Source: Burhinus oedicnemus
Taxonomy: Eukaryota > Chordata > Aves > Charadriiformes > Burhinidae
Direction: 5' to 3'
Assembly: GCA_008921705.1 (NCBI GenBank)
Contig: VFFE01007653.1
Span: 1,405,209 to 1,469,208, forward strand
DNA length: 64,000 bases
A model generated the notes under the pieces. That model did no database searches. It worked only from the letters and a program-made list of their open reading frames with translations, and was not told the origin of the DNA. Of the stretch, positions 53,301 to 62,590 are shown in pieces. Both the position numbers and the translations under genes were made by a program. How positions within the stretch are numbered: position 1 is the first letter of the stretch; the number at the start of each line of letters is the position of its first letter.

Positions 53301-56300
53301 AGGTTACGGAGCAGAGCATCTTGAGTGCCACCATGTGGCATGTACTGGACAACCAGGTGATCAGGCCCAGTCAGCACGGGTTTCACAGAATCACAGGGGT
53401 TGGAAGGCACCTCTGGACATCATCTAGTCCAACCCCCTGCCAGAGCAGGGACACCTAGAGCAGGTTGCACAGAATGGTGTCCAGACGGGTTTGGAATGTC
53501 TCCAGAGTCAGAGACTCCACCACCTCCCTGGGCAGCCTGTTCCAGTGCTCTGCCACCCTCAAAGTAAAAGAAGTTCCTCCTCATGTTTAGATGGAACTTC
53601 CTACGGTCAAGTTTGTGCCCATTACCTCTTGTCCTATCACTGGGCACCACTGAAAAAACACTGGTGCCATCCTCCCGGCACCCTCCCTTTAAGTATTTAT
53701 AGGCATTGATGAGATCCCCCCTCAGTCATCTCTTTTCCAGACTAAAAAGACCCAAGTTCCTCATAAGAAAGATGTTCCAGCCCCCGAATCATCTTTGTAG
53801 CCCTCTGCTGTACCCTCTCCAGCAGTTCCCTGTCCTTCTTGAACTGGGCAGCCCAGAACTGGACACAGGACTCCAGGTGCAGCCTCACCAGGGCAGAGTA
53901 AAGGGGGAGGATAACCTCCCGCGACCTGCTTGCCACACTCTTACTGATGCACCCCAGGATGCCATTGGCCTTCTTGGTCCCAAGGGCACATTGCTGGCTC
54001 ATGGTCATCCTGTTGTCCGTCAGGACTCCCAGGTCCCTTTCCACAGAGCTGCTTTTCAGCAGGTCAGCCCCTAACCAGTACTGGTGCATGGGCTCATTCC
54101 TCCCCAGGTGCAGTACCTTACACTTGCCTTTGTAGAACTTCATGAGGTTTCTCTCTGCCCAACTCTCCAGCCTGTCCAGGTCACACTGAATGGCAGCACA
54201 GCCTTCCCATGTGTCAGCCACCCCTCCCAGTTTTGTGTCATCAGCAAACTTGCTGATGGTACACTCTATCCCTTCATCCAGGTCATTGAGGAATATGTTG
54301 AACAGGCCTGGACTCACCCCTGGGGAACACGACTTGTCATAGACCTCCAACTAGACTCTGTGCCACTGGTCACAACCCTCTGAGCTCTATCTGCCAGCCA
54401 GTTTTCAATCCACCCCACTGTCCATTCATCCAACCCACACTTCCTAAGCTTGCCTATGAGGATGCTGTGGGAGACAATGTCAAAAGCCTTGCTGAAGTCA
54501 AGGTGGACAACATCCACTGCCCTCCCCTCATCTATCCGTCCAGTCATGCCATCCTAGAAGGCTATCAGATTAGTCGGACATGCCTTCCTCTTGGTGAATC
54601 CATATTGGCTGCTTCTGATAACCTCCTTTTCCTCCAGATGCTTTGAGATGATGCCCAGAACGAGCTGTTCCATCATCTTTCCAGGGATGGAGGTGAGGCT
54701 GACTGGCCTGTAGTTTCCCGGGTCTTCCTTCTTGCCCTTTTGAAGACTGGAGTGACACTGGCTTTCCTCCAGTCCTCCAGGTTTAGGAAAGGCAGGTCCT
54801 GCCTGACTAACCTGATCTCCTTTTATGACATGATGACCCATTTAAGGGATGAGGTAAAGGCTGTGGATGTTGTTTACCTGGACTTTAATAAAGCCTTTGA
54901 CACCGTTTCCCACAGCATTCTCCTGGACAAACTGGCTGCTCATGGGCTGGACAGGTGTACTCTTCACTGGGTAACAAAGAGTGGTGGTGAACAGAGTTAA
55001 ATCCAGTTGGCAGTCGGTCACAAGTGGTGTTCCCCAGCACTCAGTATTGGGGCCAGTTCTGTTTAACATCCTTATCAACCATCTGGACAAGGGGATCAAG
55101 TGCACCCTCACTAAGTTTGCACATGACACCAAGTTAGACGGGAGGGTAGGAAGGCTCTACAGAGGGATCTGGACAGGCTGGATCGATGGGCTGAGGTCAA
55201 TGGTGTGAAGTTCAACAAGGTCGAGTGCCAGGTCCTGCAGTCGGCTCACAACACTACCATGCAATGCTACAGGCTTGGGGAAGAGTGGCTGGAAAGCTGC
55301 CCGGTGGAAAAGGACCTGGGGGTGTTGGTCGACAGCTGGCTGAAGATGAGCCAGCAGTGTGCCCAGGTGGCCAAGAAGGCCAATAGCATCCTGGCCTGTA
55401 TCAGAAATAGCGTGGCCAGGAGGACAAGGGAAGAGGTCATCCCCCTGTACTTGGCACCGGTGAGGCCCCACCTCAAATGCTGTGTTGAGTTTTGGGCGCC
55501 TCACTACAAGAAAGTCATTGAGGTGCTGGAGCATGTCCAGAGAAGGGCAATGAAGCCGGTGAAGGGTCTAGAGAAGAAGTCTTACGAGGAGCAGCTGAGG
55601 GAACTAGGATTGTTCAGCCTGGAGAAAAGGAGGTTCAGTGGAGACATTATCATTCTCTACAACTACCTGAAAGGAGGCTGTAGCGAGAAGGGGTCTTTCT
55701 CTTCCCCCAAGTAAAAAGTGACAGAGTAAGAGGAAATGGCCTCAAGTTGTGCCAGGGGAGGTTTAGATTGGGTATTATGAAAAATTTCTCCATCAAAAGG
55801 GTGGTCAAGCATTGGAAAAGGCTGCCAAGGGAAGTGGTTGAGTCACCATCCCTGGAGGTATTTAAAAGACATGTAGATGTGGCACTTAGGGACATGGTTT
55901 AGTGGTGGACTTGGCAGTGCCAGGTTAACGGTTGGACTCGATCTTAAAGGTCTTTTCCAACCTAAACGACTCTATGATTAGTTTAGCGGACTAAGTTTAA
56001 CTGAAGAGTAGGTACTTGGAGCAACTCTTAAACTCATCAAAACCTGATTTCCTTCATTTAGAGATCCAAGACCATGAATTAACAGATGTTTACAACAAAA
56101 TAAGTAGTAGTTTATGGTCCCTCTGAAAACTACTACTGCTGGATCTACAGTAGGTATGAACAAAACTACCTTCTCTTGCCCAGCATGATTCTTGTCTTCA
56201 TGTTCCTCTTCCACTCTATCTTGTTTCAATGCTTTCAAAAATTCACTCTTCTTATCAGTCCGCATTCTTGTCAATTTTGTTAAACGAGGCTGACCAACTT

Positions 56301-57985
56301 TGTCAACAGGCGATGAAGAATTTGACCGATTACACTAATGTAGGGAGTCAGAAAAAGAAAGAATGTTGGGAAATTATTAATTTAGAAAACTTTGAATGAA
56401 AGACAAAAGGACTCCCTGGCACCGATAGTTTCAGGTTTCACATACATCCACAGTCAAAAGCAGAGCAAAGATAGCTGTATTTCAGTATATATAGTTCTTA
56501 CATGTAAACCCAGAGATGCTGGTTTCTGGAACACTGCTAACAAACAGTGGACCTTCTGAAGTGTATCATACCATTAACAGTTTTGTAGTTTAAACCTACC
56601 AGGCTATACTTCCTAATGCACCATTTTTACTCCAAATCAAACCTACAAAGCAAATTGTGCACTACTTCAAGGTGAGTAATGTGCCTTCCATATGTCTCAC
56701 ACACCGACTTCCAAAAAAAACCCAACCTTATTTAATACAATTCTGCAAAAAACTCACTGATCCTCTTATCTAACCAAATTAAACATTTTACAGATTTGAT
56801 AAAAACTACAAACACTGCTTTACCTCTTTCACTGAATTTTGTGATACAGTAAATGCTTTGGCAGTTGATTTGAAAGGACTGAGATTGCCAACACCATATG
56901 GAGATTCATGAGGAAATGGATTCCCAAGTTTATTTTCTTTTGCTTGACTTTTCCACTGTATAGGCTAAACAAAAATTTAAACAAAAATTGAAAGAATCAT
57001 TAACTACAATAGGATTATTTTCAGGAATCTTCAGAAAAATTATTAAGCAAAAGTAAATCATAACTACAATCATAATTTAGTGCAAACACCGTTTTCTTGT
57101 GGAAAAGAGACTGTTTGCAAACAACTCGTCTGCTTACAAATACTGTCTACGCTTTTTATATAAAGACTAAAATTTCAAAAAACAGTTAAGACCCTCACAT
57201 TTGAGGTATTAAGAATAAAAATGTGAGTCTTCAACAGCTGAAAGTATTGTTTTTAATGTAGCATGTTAGAGAATTACGAACTACTCCAGCATATGCTCTC
57301 AAGAGCACAGAAAAAATTCCTGAAACAAAAATCAAGAAATGAACATGCAAAGTTGCATTGGGAAGGGACCAGAATGACACTAATAGGTTGCAGCATCATC
57401 TCTATCAATAACTGAGATAAATTCTGAAGGCATTTTTATGCCAACTGTGTCTCTCCACTAGGTATCTATTTGTCTGTTAAAATCATATATACAAAAGGCA
57501 CTGCTATTCTGTACGTTGAAAACATTCTTTTCTCTCTCACTTGGACAGCTCTTGCACTTCTCATAAAGGGTAAATGAGAAACAAAGAGAGATCCAATTAC
57601 AGTATAGTTTAAAAAGAAAAATGAGAAAACGTTGTTTGCATTCACTTTTGGGGTGTACTGCACTTAGCTAGAATTGAAAGCATAATAGTCTAGGAACAAT
57701 ACTCTCAGGGTGAAATAAGCACATTCAGAATTATACCATGATTTTTCTCAGCATGTTGTTCATGCCACTGGTATCCAAGACTCACCTTTGCAGGTGGAGT
57801 AACAGGTTTAGGGAGTAATCCTTTATAAACACTTGTGCCAGTTCCATTCCTTACTGGCTGTGAATGAAAAGTTCCTACTACTGGGAATCCAGATATCTGT
57901 AGTTCTTTTGTACTGCCCTTTTTAATGACCAGCATCCTTGGAGATCTAGATTTAGGATTCAAAGGGTACTCTGGAAAAAAAACAA

Positions 57986-58019
<34 letters not shown>

Positions 58020-61000
58020 GTGCACATGTGTATACAGTCTTAAGTTTCCAGTTCATAAGGTACTGGATAGCCATATGGTCCAAAGCAAACTGGCATAAAT
58101 CAGGAACTTAGTCCAGTATTAGTTCCACAAATAACACATGTACAAACCTGGATAAACACAGGTTCTGTTCCATTTTCTACAACCACCATCTGTAAAATAT
58201 TTCACTTGGCAATTTCAAAGAAGACAGCTACACAGTTCTTGTTTGCAAATCAAAAATCCAAATGCTATTAGTTGTTGATAGTTACCTAATCTTCAAAAGA
58301 GATTATGGTTTTCATATTTCCCTTTAAGGTTATTAAAAGAATAGTTACTTATATATTTATTAACAGCTCAGTTTAGAGCCAAATGCTGCACACTGAGGCT
58401 CTATAAACATAAGCCAAGAGATGTGCACTACTCTAGACCATGGCAATAATCAGTTTTCTATCTCTGTGCCTCAGATGGGCATAACAGAACATCTGGAGCT
58501 TACAACATTTCCATGTTCAAGAGAGCACTAATTTAGAGACATACAGTCAGCTGTTATACTAAGTAACTCACATTTAACAGTTTTGAAGAACACCTATTAA
58601 AAGAAGTTCTAAAATTTTCAAAAGTTGAAAAAAAATGTTAATTTTTTTTTGTACATGTGTTCCAATGCTGCATTAACAGCCTGTTCCACGACTATCTCCT
58701 CTCCCTTCAAGAACTTCTACTTCATGGGCAGAGTCATCATGTCCTACATTTAAAAAAACCTATCTTAAAAGCATAAATTACTTTAGCTTTCATTAGCAGG
58801 TAGATATTACGAAACATTCACGGCAACTGTATACTTAGCTCTCATTAAACTTTATGAAAAGACTTTTTATAATACTGACATGCTCCCATCACATATACAC
58901 ACAGTAAAATGGAATCTAACAGAAGCATGTATTTTTAACAGGCATTAGAAGAGGATTGTAACATTCCTCCTTTCCTGAACATTGTTTACTTTAAAAGGCA
59001 ATAATAATAGCCTTAATTTCAGTTTTTCAGTTACAAAACAAGGTTTGCAACAGGAGAGCTAAGATACTAAGCTGTAACAAGCCACTGCACTGTAGCTTAT
59101 AGGTTGGACGAGATATCTTTAAAGGTCCCTCTCAAACCAAACCATTCTATGATTTTATGTAGCTAACAGAACCGTTCCTTTCTTTGCTTTGAAAAGCGAT
59201 ATCCAGAAAGCCTGGAAAGCTTGCCCCTTCAGATCAAACTGAGTCACACCACGCAGCAGCCACCGCCAGAGTGCTGCAAAGGTTGTAAAACACTCAAATT
59301 CCTATGTATTTTTTTCCCAGCTGGGTTAGGAAAGAATTTAGTTCTTGTTGGTCTTTTTCTGAAAGATAACTGTATTTCCTGACTTCCACATGAAAGCTGC
59401 TAAACACACAAAACAGGAAAGCAGTCCAATTGTTTAGGCTGCTGCAAAAGTTCTTAGTAATCAGGTATTTATACTGAGCGGGTGGCCTACATCTAGTGTT
59501 ACCTAAGACTGCAGAACATACTGGGGATGTATGAGAAAAAGAATCAGCAAATTAAAGTACCATTTAAAATGAGCAATAAGCTTCAGATCTCAGTACTAGC
59601 AACAGTTTAAGTAGTAGCTTTTATATTTAAAGTTAGTTCTTCATGAAGAGAAAGGTTCTTATTTTGAGTAAGTTTATTACTTTAACACCTGTGCAGTCTA
59701 AAGCTGCCACCTTCTTAAAGGTGAACAATTGACTACAGAATTGTAATGTGGTAGCCAAATTTAATCAGGTAGAGATGAGAAAACAATCCCAGACTAAAGT
59801 CCAGTTCAAAGCCCTCTCTCAGGAATGGACTTGTTACAAGTAATTCGTAAACACAACCAACAGCTTAAGACATTTGCTTCCAGGAAGACCTTAAACCTCT
59901 GCAAGCTAACCTGTTCTTCCCAGCCCTCCTAGGTTTCTCTCCAAACTCTTCCAACAGCTCTAATCAGTCAGAAGCATTCTGCTACAGTTTTCAGCTAGCA
60001 ATCACATCACTAGTTTAGGTGACCCATCTTCATTGCATTTCATCTTGAAAATAAAGGTGAAGATAAATCCTTGACATCTTTACAAAAAAGATGTATACTT
60101 TTTCTAGGAAAGAATCCTAGTTGTGGCTGTATCTACAGACCAACAGATGGATATTCAAGTAGAAGTGTTACCTTTTAACAAAAAGATATTTACATTGTAA
60201 TAATATTGATGTTTCCTCAATTTCAATCTATACCTTTTGAATTTAAATCTATACCTTCATAATTCTAAAAAAAATTCCTATGTTTCAAATAAAACAACTT
60301 CAGATGTCTGTTATATTTTTACATTTAAAAACATCAGAAATACTCACCCCACACGCCTGCAGCTAAAGATTTATTCTGGTTTGGTTCCCTCTCATATTCA
60401 GGGTTCAAAGATGGCTGAAAAAAAGTTTTCTCATTATTTAAAAAAATCAGTCTTGAATACCTGGACCAATGAAATAAAGAATCACAGTAATATCAACAGT
60501 ATGACCTCCACTGTTGCAGACTTAAATGGAGACAGACTAGACACTTCCCCTGTGACCCAAGTAGGTCAATGCCCACTTGTTTCTCTTCTCCAACAAAACA
60601 TCTCAGGCAGCAGTCAATATCATTATGTGAACTGTCCAGAGAAAGTAAAAAACAGTGATGTATGGCTCTTCAAAGAGGAAGCTCACCCCTCCTCTTACAT
60701 CCTAGAATTCTAGGTTGAAGTACGGGATCTCAAAGGGCCATTGGCAGAAAGATCACTTTGTTAGTACTTCAGGTTTCCAGTAAGGTAACTCTGTAGAATT
60801 TAATACATACACATACCATAGTAAACTGGAACCCAATTGTAGTTTCACTTAAACACTTAAGTGACAATAATAAACATGTAATGATAAAAACAGGATATAA
60901 AAGGAGAAGCAAGTTAGTGGAGAAATGACTAACACCCTCTTACCTATGGGAAGGGTGATCCCTTATATGATGATCTGAAACTGGTGAAATCTCATGAAGT

Positions 61001-61910
61001 AGCTTGTAATGGACAAAATGGCACTTGTAGAAACAATGAAACCTTGTTTATTATAATTACAATTAACTTACAAAATCCTCAGCCTCAAACTGTTTGGGTA
61101 CTTCTTTGTCTTCCTTTTTCCTGGTTTCATTATCAGGTACATTGTTTTCATGCAGTCCTTGGCCTTTTCCACAGTGGAAAGTGCTGGTACGTGTGCGGGA
61201 ACCTCCGCCATGGTATCCCCCGCGATGGTTTGTATTTTCTGTACCATTTCTGCCTTGTGAACGCCAACCATTCTTCTCTTTTCTCCCAAAATGTCCTTAG
61301 ATTTATAAATTTTAAAGACACGTAATTACAAACAATTTTAAAAGAATATTCTAAAAATTGTTACAGAAGTTAAGTCAGCAGCTCTATACCCTGGGATGTG
61401 ATAGCATAGTAAACTTAAGTTTTCATTCACATAAGCAGCAGGGAAGAATTTTACAAAACAGTGCCAGAGAAAGAGGATAGTAGTCCAACATTAAGACAAG
61501 TCAGCCTCCTTTTCTGGCTGCTCATTTATATTTTGCTGGCTACGATATTAACTTGACACTCCTACTCTTCTTAAGACAGAAATACACCTGGAATCACACC
61601 ACTTTAATCAACCCTTAGTCATCACATCCTCTCCCAGATGACTTGTCTTTCCATTACCTCTATTTTACTACAGAATAAGAATTTAGCACAGGAGAGCTAT
61701 TACCATCAGACTTTTTTTCTAGTTAGAGTGCTACAAAGCAATGACGTAAACGTATCCAAAATGTTCCATGAAAGCTAAAATTATACCCCCATTAGGCCGT
61801 CCAATGTTAGGATCAAAACCATCTGAAGAGTTGTGTCTTCTGCGATTTGCTTCATAACGATTCTCTGTCCATGGAAAATTTTCAGAATGTTTCTCAAAGT
61901 TCAGTGATGA
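47199..61910 (-). CDS. GPBP1: GPBP1 (vasculin) coding region, nine exons, 5'-partial
   Basis: GPBP1 is known as a nuclear transcription factor that binds GC-rich promoters and is reported to contact TBP, TFIIB and RNA polymerase II. Reading the minus strand, nine exons join in phase into 450 codons plus TGA. Landmarks in order are [12 protein letters not shown] and [10 protein letters not shown], a Gly/Arg-rich [12 protein letters not shown] stretch, [26 protein letters not shown] with [28 protein letters not shown], an Asn/Gln-rich [14 protein letters not shown] segment, [15 protein letters not shown], and a Ser/Asp-rich tail ending DDDDV. Adding the missing first exon (about 21 residues in human) gives about 471 residues, against 473 in human as I recall it. 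The paralogue GPBP1L1 is excluded because it lacks the [12 protein letters not shown] and [13 protein letters not shown] wording. Every visible border is GT-AG and there is no frameshift or stop, so the gene looks functional. The start codon and promoter are outside the window. Confidence 0.96.
47358..48485 (-). other. GPBP1 intron, no repeat recognised
   Basis: About 1.1 kb between the last two coding exons, with canonical GT and AG ends on the minus strand. It holds short poly-A runs near 47968 and 48060, and nothing else that I recognise. Confidence 0.7.
48486..48588 (-). CDS. GPBP1: GPBP1 coding exon, [10 protein letters not shown] motif, residues ~385-419
   Basis: A 103-nt exon completes an Arg codon and encodes [20 protein letters not shown], then [14 protein letters not shown]. 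This is the conserved C-terminal acidic block also found in the paralogue GPBP1L1. The acceptor is ttttaaag and the donor gtaaca; neither is a strong consensus, but phase and sequence leave no doubt. Confidence 0.96.
48589..50471 (-). other. GPBP1 intron with small tandem repeat
   Basis: About 1.9 kb of AT-rich intron. The only structured element is the tandem tactgtaattactaat repeat at 49797-49846. Confidence 0.7.
49797..49846. repeat. Short tandem repeat, 16-bp unit, about 3 copies
   Basis: tactgtaattactaat is repeated exactly at 49801-49816 and 49817-49832. A third, partial copy starts at 49837 after ctat, a tetramer that also precedes the first copy. Confidence 0.8.
50472..50656 (-). CDS. 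GPBP1: GPBP1 coding exon, Asn/Gln-rich segment, residues ~324-384
   Basis: A 185-nt exon starts in phase 0 after ttaacag and ends two bases into an Arg codon before gtatgt. It encodes [44 protein letters not shown] and LSSSLEAEH. The human protein as I recall it reads NRNFDENEIPQ where this one reads [10 protein letters not shown], so there seems to be a one-residue length difference here. Confidence 0.95.
52902..52920. repeat. (AT)n dinucleotide repeat
   Basis: An uninterrupted AT alternation of about 19 bases in the intron, followed by gtataaattg. Confidence 0.85.
53060..53383 (+). mobile_element. Outer (older) CR1, 5' segment
   Basis: From about 53060 the sequence follows CR1 ORF2 on the plus strand, with caagtctatggggccagatg, then [14 protein letters not shown] and [13 protein letters not shown] in translation. 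It breaks at cagcacgggttt, where the inner CR1 begins. It resumes at 54780. The 5' boundary is approximate. Confidence 0.88.
53384..54779 (-). mobile_element. Inner CR1, 5'-truncated, inserted antisense into the older CR1
   Basis: On the minus strand this element starts within ORF2 ([13 protein letters not shown]), continues through [18 protein letters not shown] and [10 protein letters not shown], and ends with the CR1 3' UTR and its terminal cctgtgattctgtg at 53384. Direct repeats ggttt at 53379-53383 and 54780-54784 bracket it. It has the same orientation as GPBP1. About 1.4 kb long and 5'-truncated. Confidence 0.9.
53742..54779 (-). pseudogene. Reverse-transcriptase remnant of the inner CR1
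   Basis: The reverse transcriptase core is split over at least three minus-strand frames: [13 protein letters not shown] (about 54554-54779), [15 protein letters not shown] (54314-54547) and [14 protein letters not shown] with the catalytic FADDTKLGG box (53742-54350). The frame changes show that it is dead. The catalytic aspartate pair is retained. Confidence 0.82.
54780..55980 (+). mobile_element. Outer (older) CR1, 3' segment with terminal tail
   Basis: It resumes at ggtttaggaaaggcaggtcc, exactly where the 5' segment stopped, and runs to ggttggactcgatcttaaag, then gtcttttccaacctaaacga and ctctatgatta, a CR1 3' end. It lies antisense to GPBP1, and its 3' end is about 190 bp from the splice donor at 56169. 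Confidence 0.9.
54781..55714 (+). pseudogene. Reverse-transcriptase remnant of the outer CR1
   Basis: Translation shows [20 protein letters not shown], then [18 protein letters not shown] and a decayed catalytic box, FAHDTKLDG, in which one of the two aspartates is His. The thumb and C-terminal region, [18 protein letters not shown] through [12 protein letters not shown], are in other frames. The lost catalytic residue and several frameshifts agree with this being the older of the two nested copies. Confidence 0.82.
56170..56334 (-). CDS. GPBP1: GPBP1 coding exon, basic KSEFLKALK region, residues ~269-323
   Basis: This 165-nt, 55-codon exon is phase 0 at both ends. It encodes [12 protein letters not shown], then the strongly conserved [20 protein letters not shown], then an acidic VEEEHED run and GQEK. 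The acceptor is cattag and the donor gtagtt. The intron that follows contains the nested CR1 elements, whose nearest edge is only about 190 bp from this donor. Confidence 0.96.
56335..56823 (-). other. GPBP1 intron, no repeat recognised
   Basis: About 0.5 kb of intron with canonical ends; nothing recognisable inside. Confidence 0.7.
56824..56964 (-). CDS. GPBP1: GPBP1 coding exon, residues ~222-268
   Basis: This 141-nt, 47-codon exon is phase 0 at both ends, so skipping it would keep the reading frame. It encodes [35 protein letters not shown] and QNSVKE. It is more divergent from the human protein than its neighbours but aligns along its whole length. Borders are tgtttag acceptor and gtaaag donor. 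Confidence 0.94.
56965..57785 (-). other. GPBP1 intron, no repeat recognised
   Basis: About 0.8 kb of AT-rich intron with canonical ends. No transposon or structured repeat seen. Confidence 0.7.
57786..57970 (-). CDS. GPBP1: GPBP1 coding exon with MLVIKKG core, residues ~160-221
   Basis: A 185-nt exon starts with two bases completing a Glu codon and ends in phase 0 before gtgagt. It encodes [18 protein letters not shown], then [28 protein letters not shown] and PPAK, the most conserved central block of the vasculin family. Its 3' splice site is unusual: the polypyrimidine tract is preceded directly by a CA/TA microsatellite (plus-strand 57986-58019). Confidence 0.96.
57986..58019. repeat. 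(GT)n(TA)n microsatellite beside a GPBP1 3' splice site
   Basis: About eleven GT units (57986-58007) pass into about six TA units (58007-58019). On the transcript strand this reads (TA)n(CA)n, then cttgttttttttccag and the exon, so CA repeats abut the polypyrimidine tract. Confidence 0.92.
59100..59157 (+). mobile_element. CR1 3'-terminal fragment (about 58 bp)
   Basis: aggttggacgagatatcttt, aaaggtccctctcaaaccaa and accattctatgatttta match the last bases of a CR1 3' UTR with its octamer. Extreme 5' truncation is typical of this family. Confidence 0.8.
60348..60414 (-). CDS. GPBP1: GPBP1 short coding exon, residues ~138-159
   Basis: A 67-nt exon encodes [20 protein letters not shown] followed by VW and ends one base into the next Glu codon. 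The acceptor is cttttttcag and the donor gtgagt. It completes the conserved [10 protein letters not shown] motif begun in the preceding exon. A 158-codon open frame on the plus strand runs across it and is not a gene. Confidence 0.95.
60415..61071 (-). other. GPBP1 intron, no repeat recognised
   Basis: About 0.66 kb with canonical ends. A plus-strand 158-codon open frame that starts in the neighbouring intron extends into it but shows no coding character. Confidence 0.65.
61072..61295 (-). CDS. GPBP1: GPBP1 coding exon, Gly/Arg-rich region, residues ~63-137
   Basis: This 224-nt exon lies between a tctaag acceptor and a gtaagt donor. It encodes [20 protein letters not shown], then a Gly/Arg/Ser-rich stretch ([19 protein letters not shown]), then [15 protein letters not shown] and PKQFEAEDF. 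The basic, glycine-rich composition fits the N-terminal DNA-binding half described for the protein. Open frames on either strand here that start with ATG are in the wrong phase and should be ignored. Confidence 0.95.
61296..61786 (-). other. GPBP1 intron, no repeat recognised
   Basis: About 0.5 kb of intron with canonical ends and no recognised element. Confidence 0.7.
61787..61910 (-). CDS. GPBP1: GPBP1 coding exon (first one visible), residues ~22-62
   Basis: The 124-nt exon follows a ttttacag-like acceptor (tcatttacag) and ends at a G|gtataa donor. It encodes [18 protein letters not shown], then [19 protein letters not shown], the conserved N-terminal block of vasculin. The first codon is in phase 0 and the last codon is split after one base, matching the two-base start of the next exon. 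In human the preceding exon supplies the initiator Met and about 20 residues. I find no match to that exon between 61911 and 64000. Confidence 0.96.
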
Positions 61911-62376
61911 CTGTAAATGAGCACAAGTGGTAGACCTGAGATATCTGATTAATAACAAAACTGAATTATCAAAACTGTAACATGCATATTACTCATGGTA
62001 TATAAAATTCATTTTTAAAAGGACTTTGAATGACAGACAATGCAGCTGTCCTCAAGTATGCGTATGTTCAGAGCTATGTCACCATCTCCCATGCTAACAA
62101 AGTGGAAGCCATACCTTCTGCTCCAGGACACTGAAACAGTGCTGAGGACCATGCCTGTGACACAAGGTAAAAAACCCAAGTGTCTAATTTGTTTTGGCTG
62201 CAGAACAGAGCACAACTGACATACATCGCACCAGAGGAAAAATAAAAAAAGCTAAGAAAGGACACGAGATAGTTTGGAAGGCAGAAAAGAAGTAGTCTGG
62301 GATCTTAATTTAGGTGGTCAGAGACTACACATGTGCATTCCACAGAAAGCAAAGAGTCGCTTCCACCAGAGGCAGC

Positions 62377-62395
62377 TGTACCCAAAAAGGGTACA
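62377..62395. repeat. Small perfect hairpin, 7-bp stem with A5 loop
   Basis: tgtaccc-aaaaa-gggtaca is a perfect inverted repeat that lies 6 bp before the large inverted repeat. Confidence 0.75.
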
Positions 62396-62401
62396 ATTTA
62401 T

Positions 62402-62590
62402 TAGTCTTGTTATTATTACTTAATAAGGCAAATGCAACCAGTTATGAAATGCAAACTCTAACAAAACGTAGAGTCGAAAGCGTATGTATTCAAAGTATAT
62501 TTCAAATTATCACAGAATCACAGATTCTAGGTTTTGTCTGCATTTCATAACTGGTTGCATTTGCCTTATTAAGTTATAATAACAAGACTA
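62402..62590. repeat. Near-perfect inverted repeat, 55-bp arms, 79-bp spacer
   Basis: The left arm 62402-62456 (starting tagtcttgttattattac) and right arm 62536-62590 (ending taataacaagacta) are reverse complements at 53 of 55 positions by my hand alignment. The spacer is 62457-62535 and contains atcacagaatcacagattct, similar to CR1 tail octamers. In the GPBP1 pre-mRNA it could fold into a 55-bp stem. I see no matching target duplication outside the arms. Confidence 0.9.

Larger units (their letters stand above)
50657..56169 (-). other. Large GPBP1 intron (5.5 kb) containing nested CR1s
   Basis: More than half of this intron is the CR1-in-CR1 composite at 53060-55980. The remaining part, 50657 to about 53059, is AT-rich with an (AT)n run at 52902-52920 and no exon that I recognise. 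Confidence 0.75.
57971..60347 (-). other. GPBP1 intron with CA/TA microsatellite and CR1 tail
   Basis: About 2.4 kb of intron. It contains the dinucleotide tract at 57986-58019 next to the 3' splice site and a short CR1 tail at 59100-59157. I do not recognise anything else. Confidence 0.7.

Noticed and set aside
53102..53458. 118-codon plus-strand frame as one protein
   Set aside because: It runs from the outer CR1 ORF2 into the antisense 3' tail of the inner CR1 at 53384.
53742..54350. 202-codon minus-strand open frame as a cellular gene
   Set aside because: It is the reverse transcriptase part of the inner CR1, including the FADDTKLGG box, and neighbouring frames carry the rest.
54740..55000. 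86-codon plus-strand frame as one protein
   Set aside because: It begins in antisense sequence of the inner CR1 and continues into the outer CR1, so it is a chimera across an insertion boundary.
57986..58019. Origin or attachment site suggested by the dinucleotide tract
   Set aside because: It is an ordinary microsatellite; its possible interest is only its position next to a splice site.
60237..60713. 158-codon plus-strand open frame
   Set aside because: It overlaps a GPBP1 exon on the other strand, consists mostly of intron sequence rich in Asn, Ser and Lys, and resembles no family.
47199..61910. Assignment to the paralogue GPBP1L1
   Set aside because: The residues follow GPBP1 ([43 protein letters not shown]) rather than the diverged GPBP1L1 wording.
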